DNA of 64,000 bases from contig CALMSY010000003.1 of NCBI GenBank assembly GCA_937872475.1, positions 48,010-112,009 of the forward strand. The letters run 5' to 3'. Each line of letters starts with the position of its first letter. Positions within the stretch are counted from its first letter, which is position 1. Of this stretch, positions 58,490-64,000 are shown piece after piece. Under the pieces are notes generated by a model. That model was not told the DNA's origin and did no database searches. It worked only from the letters and a program-made list of their open reading frames with translations. Source of the stretch: 67-14 sp020438345 (GTDB lineage Bacteria > Actinomycetota > Thermoleophilia > Solirubrobacterales > 70-9). The position numbers were made by a program, and so were the translations under genes.

Positions 58490-60046
58490 TCAGGCGCCCT
58501 CGTCATTCATGCCGATTCTGGGCTGAGGCCGGACCTCCGCGCGGGTACCCGTGCCTCCGGCAACCGGCAGCAGATCCTGCCCGGGTGTGCGCCGCAGGTA
58601 CTGCCCGTCTGCGTCGCCGATGAATTCGGGGCCGGGAGCGCCGTCATCCCATTTCGACATCTGCTTGCCACGCAGGAAGGTCGCGACTGCCCAGCCTTTG
58701 AGGGTGTGATCCATGATGCAGGTCCAGCCCGAACGCGACAGCACGTTCTCGTTTTTCACGGTGACTTCCTTGTCGAGGTCGATCAACACGATGTCGGCGT
58801 CGGCGCCGATATCGATCAGACCTTTCTGCGGGTAGACCCCGAAAATCTTCGCTGGTTCGGAGCATGCGACTTCAACCATCCGCTCAAGGGAGATCTTGCC
58901 TTCATTGACGCCGTTGAGCAGCACGGGAAGCAACATCTCAACGCGTGAGGTGAACCCGGTCTTCAGCTCCCAGATGTTTTCGTTGTAGGAAGCTTCATAG
59001 CTGGCATCCCCCCAGGCGACCACATGGTCAGAACCGACCGAGTTGATGATGCCGGCCTGGATCGCGGTCCATATGTTGGGGTTGTTGTGGCGGGACCGCA
59101 GCGGCACGTTGATTCGCCAGGCATTGAACTCTTCTTTGCCGAAGTGGAGCCAGTGTGGACCGGTCTGTGCGTGGCATTCCACTCCGCGGCCGCGCAGCTC
59201 GAGGATTTCCTTGTAGGACTCGGGCGTGGTCGAGTGCTGGATGTAGATCGGGCAGCCGAGGTGGGCAGCCATGTCTCCATACCAGCGGATATGTGAGGCC
59301 TCCAGATAGTGCGGCGAACGGTCCGACCAGGTCGCCCAGTCGGTGCGGCCTTCGGCCTTCAGTCGCTTGTCGTAGATCCGCGCGACTTCCCAGTTCTCGC
59401 AGTGCATGCAGACGACGCCGGGACGTCCCAGGGCAGCAACGTTCTCCATTGTCACCCAGATCACTCCGTCATCGAAGCCTGCCCCGAGGCCGGCCCGGCG
59501 ACCGGGCCAGTTTGGCTCGGATTCAGGACTCATCGCCTGCAGGTAGAGCTTGTAGGAGGTGACCCCATGCTCTTTGGCGTACTCCGGGATTTCTTCGGCC
59601 TGCTGATCGGTTTCCAGCATGTAGGTGGCGAATACGTCAACTGCCGAGTCGGATTCGACCGCCGCCTCAAAGTGGGGGAAGGACTCATGGAACGAAATAA
59701 CGTCTTCCTTCTGTACGAACTCGGCGAATTCGGGGTGACCCATCCGGGTAGAGGGAGCATGGATGCCCCAGGTGGTGACTCCGGCGGTGACAGCTGCCCG
59801 TGATTCCGATCCGAGGTCGTCTTTGAGCGGGGAGTAGCAGCCAGGATGGGCTTCCGTGTCAACAAGGCCGGGGATGACATGGAGACCCGTCGCATCTACG
59901 GTTTTCCGGGCCGGGGGGAGAAACTCGTCCTGGGTGACCGCGACGATTTTACCGTCATCCACCGCAATGCCAATCTTGCGGGTGCCGCTGGGGCTGACCA
60001 CCGTACCGCCCTTGATGACCAGATCAACTTCCCGGGATTCGCTCAC
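58490..60046 (-). CDS. Cyclic amidohydrolase (dihydropyrimidinase/dihydroorotase/hydantoinase-like)
   Basis: 518 residues from a GTG at 60046 with AGGAGA about 5 bases upstream. It is the first gene of the long cluster. Metal ligands seen: Lys166 in VTSYKLYLQAM (carbamylated in this family), His215 in VCMHCENWEVAR, His271 in CPIYIQHSTTPESYKEI and Asp340 in NSVGSDHVVAWGD. The usual first His-x-His reads Glu65-x-His67 (GLVDTEAHPGCYS), so one histidine is replaced by glutamate. Related enzymes hydrolyse the cyclic amide of dihydropyrimidines, hydantoins or allantoin. A palindrome lies 40 bp upstream of the start. Confidence 0.88.
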   Translation of the reverse strand: MSESREVDLVIKGGTVVSPSGTRKIGIAVDDGKIVAVTQDEFLPPARKTVDATGLHVIPGLVDTEAHPGCYSPLKDDLGSESRAAVTAGVTTWGIHAPSTRMGHPEFAEFVQKEDVISFHESFPHFEAAVESDSAVDVFATYMLETDQQAEEIPEYAKEHGVTSYKLYLQAMSPESEPNWPGRRAGLGAGFDDGVIWVTMENVAALGRPGVVCMHCENWEVARIYDKRLKAEGRTDWATWSDRSPHYLEASHIRWYGDMAAHLGCPIYIQHSTTPESYKEILELRGRGVECHAQTGPHWLHFGKEEFNAWRINVPLRSRHNNPNIWTAIQAGIINSVGSDHVVAWGDASYEASYNENIWELKTGFTSRVEMLLPVLLNGVNEGKISLERMVEVACSEPAKIFGVYPQKGLIDIGADADIVLIDLDKEVTVKNENVLSRSGWTCIMDHTLKGWAVATFLRGKQMSKWDDGAPGPEFIGDADGQYLRRTPGQDLLPVAGGTGTRAEVRPQPRIGMNDEGA

Positions 60047-60064
60047 TTTGCTCTCCTGTCAGAG

Positions 60065-60082
60065 CTCCCGGTTGTCCGGGAG
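60065..60082 (-). other. Hairpin in the leader of the catabolic cluster
   Basis: CTCCCGG pairs with CCGGGAG around TTGT, 19 bases upstream of the GTG start. It lies between the palindrome and the ribosome site and could affect translation or mRNA stability. Confidence 0.4.
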
Positions 60083-60085
60083 GCT

Positions 60086-60110
60086 GTTCAGTTTGTTCAA
60101 CATACTGAAC
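60086..60110 (-). promoter_or_regulatory. 25-bp palindrome, probable IclR operator of the catabolic cluster
   Basis: GTTCAGTTTGTTC followed by AACATACTGAAC reads almost the same on both strands (GTTCAGT-x-TGTT-x-AACA-x-ACTGAAC), with mismatches at only two symmetric pairs beside the centre base. It is 40 bp upstream of the hydantoinase-like start and 94 bp below the IclR gene end. Position, length and symmetry fit an IclR-type binding site. No promoter boxes could be assigned with confidence. Confidence 0.7.
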
Positions 60111-60203
60111 CAAGTTCTATATCGTGGACGGAAACGTAACACAGGTGGCGGCCTCGAACCAGTCTGTTCACCCGTACACCCGGAGAAGATTCCACTCTTT
60201 TCC

Positions 60204-60992
60204 CTATCGGTCTGGAGCAGCAATCCCGGCCGACGCCATGACAGCCTCGGCGGTACCGCGCAGAACCGCGCCGATTTCGTCAAGTCGCTCACCGTCCAGC
60301 TGGGCCGGGAAGCCGAGTGCGAGCAGGACAAGTTCGAGCTCGCCATCGGCCCCCAGAATCCCGGAAGCGACCGCATTGTTCTCATTCAGTTCGCCATGTG
60401 AGACTGACCAGCCCCGGCTGCGAACCTCGTCTATCTCTTCGATCAGTGAGTCTGGACTGGTGATTGTCGCCCGGGTGTGGGCCGGCAGTTTTCGCCCCTT
60501 GATCAGCTTCGTTGCCTCCGAAGCATCCCTCGAAGCCAGCAGGATCTTGCCGAGAGCGCCGTCCATCGGTCCATAGGCACTGCCGACGGTAATCCCGACG
60601 TGGACACCGGGCGGGTAGAAGCGGCTGATGATCCGCATTTCATCCGGCCCGATCGGCTGGGCGACCGCGAAGGACAATCCGTACTCGCCCGCCAGCGGCG
60701 CAACCAGATCAAGAGTGCTGCGAACCAGCTTGACCTGCAGGGTGGCTTCGTTACCAAGCGGGATCAGTGCCGGCCCCAGCCGATATTGCCGTGAGTTGGT
60801 GTCCCGCCGAACGAACCCATGCACCTCAAGGGTCGAGAGCAGGTTGTGCAATGTGCTCTTGGAAAGCTCGGTCGCCTGGACCAATTCTGACTGGGTCGCA
60901 CCGGCTTCGCCACTCGACGCGAGTTCATTCAGGACACTGATCGCCCCGACCACCGCCGGGACCTGGTACTTCCCTTCCGGCCGGGCTGCCAC
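60204..60992 (-). CDS. IclR-family transcriptional regulator
   Basis: 262 residues from a GTG at 60992, two bases after the aldehyde dehydrogenase stop. The N-terminal winged helix-turn-helix is typical (VVGAISVLNELASSGEAGAT, QSELVQATELSKSTLHNLLS, TLEVHGFVRRDTNSRQYRLG). The C-terminal effector domain has LDLVAPLAGEYGLSFAVAQP, GSAYGPMDGALGKILLASR and SRGWSVSHGELNENNAVASG. IclR proteins usually control catabolic operons next to them and respond to pathway intermediates. The palindrome at 60086 is the likely site. It could repress or activate; sequence does not decide. Confidence 0.92.
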   Translation of the reverse strand: MAARPEGKYQVPAVVGAISVLNELASSGEAGATQSELVQATELSKSTLHNLLSTLEVHGFVRRDTNSRQYRLGPALIPLGNEATLQVKLVRSTLDLVAPLAGEYGLSFAVAQPIGPDEMRIISRFYPPGVHVGITVGSAYGPMDGALGKILLASRDASEATKLIKGRKLPAHTRATITSPDSLIEEIDEVRSRGWSVSHGELNENNAVASGILGADGELELVLLALGFPAQLDGERLDEIGAVLRGTAEAVMASAGIAAPDR

Positions 60993-60994
60993 CC

Positions 60995-62395
60995 TCAGGA
61001 CCTTTCGCGGAACCGCCGGAACACGATCGGCTTCTCCCGGGTCATCTCCTCGAGGGTGTAGCCGAGACCCTCCCGACCACGGCCGGAGAGCTTCACGCCG
61101 CCGAACGGGATCACGGGTGGGCGGTAGTTGTCGGTGCCGTTAATCACCACGCCGCCCGATTCGAGGCGCTCGGCCACGATCAGGGCGCGCTGTGGGTCAG
61201 CTGAAAAGATGGAGGACATGAGCCCGAATGAAGACGAGTTGGCGACTTCAAGCGCCTGCGCTTCGGAATCGACCGGGATCAGGTTGAAGACGGGGCCGAA
61301 GATCTCGTCGTCGATTGCGACATCGGCCGTATGGGGTACACCGGCCAGCAGCGTCGGAGCGAAGTAGGCCCCTTCCGATTCACCGGTGCCGGCCGCGACT
61401 TCGGCGCCCTGGGCCCTCGCGTTGGCTACCTGCGCGGCCACCTTTGTCGCCGCACCTTCATGAATGAGAGGGCCGATTGTGGTGTCCGCCTCGACAGCCG
61501 CACCAACCTTCTGGGCGTCGACTGCTTCGATCATCCTGCTCGCCAGTTCGTCGTGGAGAGATCGGTGAACGATCACCCGCTTGCTGGCTGAACAGGCCTG
61601 GCCGTTCATCAGGACCCGGCCTCGCAGGATCTCGGCGGCGACCAGGTCGATATCGGCGTCGTCAAGCACCAGGCAGGCATTGTTGCCTCCCAGCTCAAGG
61701 TGGAGGAAGCGCAGGGTGTGAGCCGTTGCTCTGGCGACTGCGATTCCTGCCGCCGTGGATCCGGTGAGCGATATGGCGTCGATGCCGGGTGCTTCGGCCA
61801 GGGCAGCGCCTACGTCGGCGTCACCGTGAACCGCACCGATCACCTCGGCGGGCACCCCCGCTTCGATCAGCGCCGCCCGGAACCGGTCCACCACGAGCGG
61901 ATCTTCCAACGGGGGCTTGACCACCACGGTGTTGCCGCCGACAAGTGCCGCGGCGCATTTCTCAATGAACAGCTCGACCGGAAAGTTGAACGGCAGGATC
62001 GCCGCCACTACGCCCAACGGTTCCCGCCGGGTGTAGGCGAGGTCCCATTCGGTGCCGAAGTTGCCTTCGGTCGGGAGCATGCGGCCTGTCAAACGCCTGC
62101 CTTCGATCGCGTTTCCGCGCAGGAAGTGGATCCCGCCGCCGACTTCGAACTCGGCCTGCCCGATCGGCTTGCCGGATTCCAGGGCCAACAGCCGACCCAG
62201 AGATTCCTGCTCTGGTTCGAGCAGGTCGGCAGCCTGGTCCAGCAAGGCTGCGCGTTCGGCGACTGGCCGCTCTGACCAGTCCCGGCGAGCAGCTACTGCC
62301 CGTTCGACGATTCCCGCAACCTCTCCCGGGTCGGTGAGTTCAACCTCGCCCAGCAGCTCGGTTCCTTCAGGGTTCTTCACGTCCACGATGCTCAA
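60995..62395 (-). CDS. NAD(P)-dependent aldehyde dehydrogenase
   Basis: 466 residues, typical for the family. Visible motifs: REPLGVVAAILPFNFPVELF, KPPLEDP (cofactor loop), ISLTGSTAAGIAVARAT, Glu234 in LHLELGGNNACLVLDDADID, the catalytic Cys268 in LMNGQACSASKRVIVH, EIFGPVFNLIPV and IPFGGVKLSGRGREGLGY. It oxidises an aldehyde to a carboxylate. Being directly upstream of the IclR regulator and of the catabolic cluster, it probably handles an aldehyde such as a semialdehyde formed after ring cleavage or the aldolase step. Substrate unknown. Confidence 0.93.
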   Translation of the reverse strand: MSIVDVKNPEGTELLGEVELTDPGEVAGIVERAVAARRDWSERPVAERAALLDQAADLLEPEQESLGRLLALESGKPIGQAEFEVGGGIHFLRGNAIEGRRLTGRMLPTEGNFGTEWDLAYTRREPLGVVAAILPFNFPVELFIEKCAAALVGGNTVVVKPPLEDPLVVDRFRAALIEAGVPAEVIGAVHGDADVGAALAEAPGIDAISLTGSTAAGIAVARATAHTLRFLHLELGGNNACLVLDDADIDLVAAEILRGRVLMNGQACSASKRVIVHRSLHDELASRMIEAVDAQKVGAAVEADTTIGPLIHEGAATKVAAQVANARAQGAEVAAGTGESEGAYFAPTLLAGVPHTADVAIDDEIFGPVFNLIPVDSEAQALEVANSSSFGLMSSIFSADPQRALIVAERLESGGVVINGTDNYRPPVIPFGGVKLSGRGREGLGYTLEEMTREKPIVFRRFRERS

Positions 62396-62462
62396 CTGCC
62401 CGCCTTGGTCGGATTTAGTGCAGTTCAGCCTACAGAACCGGGTTCAAGATTCGGAAGCGTGA

Positions 62463-63893
62463 CTATGGCACGCGGTGTACCTCGAACAGGTTGGTTCCGA
62501 GTTTCATGTCGGAAAGGCCCGCGACAATCGCTATCAGGTCACCGGATCTGGCTGCCCCGAACCGCACCGCGTCATCAGCGCATTCGTAGAGAAGATTCCG
62601 AATCTCGGTGGTTTGGTCGTTCAGGACCGGACGCACCCCGAAGATCAGCTTCAGTTGCCGTTGAGTACGGACGCTGTGTGTCACCGCCAGAACCGGAACC
62701 TGAGGCCTGTGAGCAGCGACGACCCTGGCGGTCCGGCCGGAAGCAGTCGGCACCACGATCGCGGTCAGGCCGAGCCGGTAGGCGGCAATTACCGCCGACT
62801 GGGTAACTGAATCCGAGACGTCCATTTCTTCCTGTTCAACCCGGTTCAGGACCCAGTCCCAGTAGGGGAGATCGGTCTCGGTTCCGCGGGCGATCTGATC
62901 CATGACCCGAACCGCTTCGACAGGGTAGTCGCCCACCGCGGTTTCCTCGGAAAGCATGATCGCGTCGGTGCCGTCATAGATCGCGGTGGCAACATCGGTT
63001 ACTTCGGCCCTGGTCGGCCGTTTGGCAGAAACCATCGAGGCCAGCATCTGGGTCGCTGTGATCACTGTCTTGCCTGCCTGCCCGGCGGCCCGGATCAGGG
63101 ACTTTTGAAGCACGGGGACTTTGGATAGCGGCACCTCGATCCCGAGATCGCCCCGGGCCACCATGATCCCCCCGGTCGCCCTGAGCGCAATTTCCTCAAC
63201 CGCATCGGCAGCCTGGGGCTTCTCGATCTTGGCGATTATCGGAATATCGGACTTGAGCTCCGCCAGCTTGCCGAGTACGGGGTCGAGATCCTCGGCCTTC
63301 CGCACGAACGAGACCGCGATGAAGTCGAGCTGGTTGGCGACCGCGAACTCGACCCAGCGCAGGTCATCGGCGGAAACCGAATCCAGGCCTGCCTCGACCC
63401 CCGGCAGATTCATGCCCTTGTGGGAGGAGAGCGGCCCGCCGACCTCGACTTCACATTCGACCGAATGTCCGTTGTTCGTGATGACCCGAAGCCGGATCGA
63501 GCCATCCGCGAGATAGACCGTGTCATCGACGCGCAGCGCATCGGCAAGCCCGGGCCAGTCGACCGGGATCAGGTTCGCTGTGCCATCCACTTCGTCAGGG
63601 GTGATCGTGACGGTGGACCCGTGGACGATGTCAACCACGCCGCCGGGATAGTCACCCACCCTCAGTTTCGGACCGGGCAGATCTCCGAGGATCCCGACTT
63701 CCATGTCGATCCGCTCCGATATTTTCCGGATGTCCCTGATCACCCGGAGATGGGTCGGGCCATCACCATGCGAGAAGTTCAGGCGAAAGACATCTACCCC
63801 GGCCCGGATCAGGTCCTCGAGTACCGGCGGATCCCACGACGCTGGTCCAACGGTGGCGACGATCTTTGTGCGGCGGATTTCAGAGTGGTTCAC
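62463..63893 (-). CDS. pyk: Pyruvate kinase
   Basis: 476 residues, full length. Signature motifs: TKIVATVGPASWDPPVLEDL, DVFRLNFSHGD, ILGDLPGPKLRVGD, SVSADDLRWVEFAVANQLDF, the substrate/metal segment IIAKIEKPQAADAVEEIALR, IMVARGDLGIEVPLSKVPVL, ATQMLASMVSAKRPTRAEVT and AIYDGTDAIMLSEETAVGDY. It converts phosphoenolpyruvate and ADP to pyruvate and ATP, the last step of glycolysis. It is on the same strand as the catabolic genes but 67 bp upstream of the aldehyde dehydrogenase, so it is probably a separate unit. Confidence 0.97.
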   Translation of the reverse strand: MNHSEIRRTKIVATVGPASWDPPVLEDLIRAGVDVFRLNFSHGDGPTHLRVIRDIRKISERIDMEVGILGDLPGPKLRVGDYPGGVVDIVHGSTVTITPDEVDGTANLIPVDWPGLADALRVDDTVYLADGSIRLRVITNNGHSVECEVEVGGPLSSHKGMNLPGVEAGLDSVSADDLRWVEFAVANQLDFIAVSFVRKAEDLDPVLGKLAELKSDIPIIAKIEKPQAADAVEEIALRATGGIMVARGDLGIEVPLSKVPVLQKSLIRAAGQAGKTVITATQMLASMVSAKRPTRAEVTDVATAIYDGTDAIMLSEETAVGDYPVEAVRVMDQIARGTETDLPYWDWVLNRVEQEEMDVSDSVTQSAVIAAYRLGLTAIVVPTASGRTARVVAAHRPQVPVLAVTHSVRTQRQLKLIFGVRPVLNDQTTEIRNLLYECADDAVRFGAARSGDLIAIVAGLSDMKLGTNLFEVHRVP

Positions 63894-63944
63894 AACACAA
63901 TCATGACGACCCGACCGGTTTCATCTGTGAAGGCCGTTCACAAC

Positions 63945-64000
63945 CCCGGTCATTTCACAGTCCCGGTCATTTCACAGTCCCGGTCATTTCACAGTCCCGG
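63945..64000. repeat. 17-bp tandem repeat at the window edge
   Basis: CCCGGTCATTTCACAGT is repeated exactly at 63945, 63962 and 63979, followed by CCCGG at the end. The array extends past the right edge. It lies upstream of the pyruvate kinase start (63893, minus strand), in the likely promoter region. Confidence 0.85.

Overview
This 64-kb window looks like chromosome from a high-GC actinobacterium, most likely of the class Thermoleophilia (Solirubrobacterales-like). The assignment is inferred from codon use, from the many small secreted proteins of a style common there (for example the IGGTSYAAVKINGKNIKAG-type protein at 45.9 kb), and from large sigma factors with membrane and low-complexity tails. 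No phylogenetic test could be run.

Layout. (1) 1-6.6 kb: the N-terminal part of a kelch-repeat/Ig-like surface protein running off the left edge, a small secreted protein, and an MBOAT + SGNH pair preceded by a further SGNH protein. (2) 6.7-10.6 kb: an OafA-type acyltransferase fused to an SGNH domain, an LtrA-family membrane protein and an RNA 2',3'-cyclic phosphodiesterase (ThpR). (3) 10.7-16.7 kb: a copper-protein neighbourhood, with two paralogous secreted proteins ending in an amicyanin-like type-1 copper motif, a short cupredoxin, and an acyl-CoA carboxylase beta subunit between them. (4) 16.8-26 kb: an SQR-like flavoprotein, two ECF-type sigma factors with long tails, secreted proteins, MurB and a GGDEF protein. 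(5) 26-41 kb: mixed metabolism (MDR oxidoreductase, FMN hydroxyacid oxidase, PlsC, acyl-CoA dehydrogenase, P450, glycosyltransferase, DAO-type oxidase) and two secreted serine peptidases (S8, S53). (6) 41.3-43.9 kb: an N6-adenine DNA methyltransferase, then a 1.2-kb toxin-antitoxin segment bounded by a 64-bp direct repeat of the 3' half of a tRNA-Arg(ACG) gene. This looks like a very small tRNA-targeted island without an integrase. (7) 44-47.8 kb: a DipZ-like CcdA-thioredoxin fusion, secreted proteins and short intergenic tandem repeats.

(8) 47.9-62.4 kb, all on the minus strand, is the most striking part: aldehyde dehydrogenase - IclR regulator - a near-perfect 25-bp palindrome - then a tightly packed 12-gene run. 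In transcription order these are a cyclic amidohydrolase (hydantoinase-like), an isochorismatase-fold amidohydrolase, an AA_synth/DUF1185-like protein, an enamidase-like amidohydrolase, a DUF1989-like protein, a class II aldolase, an ABC importer (lipoprotein, ATPase, permease), a mononuclear amidohydrolase/deaminase, a phytoene-desaturase-like flavoprotein and an O-methyltransferase. Gene overlaps and the single palindrome argue for one IclR-controlled unit that imports and degrades a cyclic nitrogen compound. The substrate is unknown; the enamidase-like and isochorismatase-like members suggest a nicotinate/pyrimidine-type ring-opening route, which is inference. The window ends with pyruvate kinase and a 17-bp tandem repeat.

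I found no rRNA, CRISPR array, IS element, prophage or replication origin.
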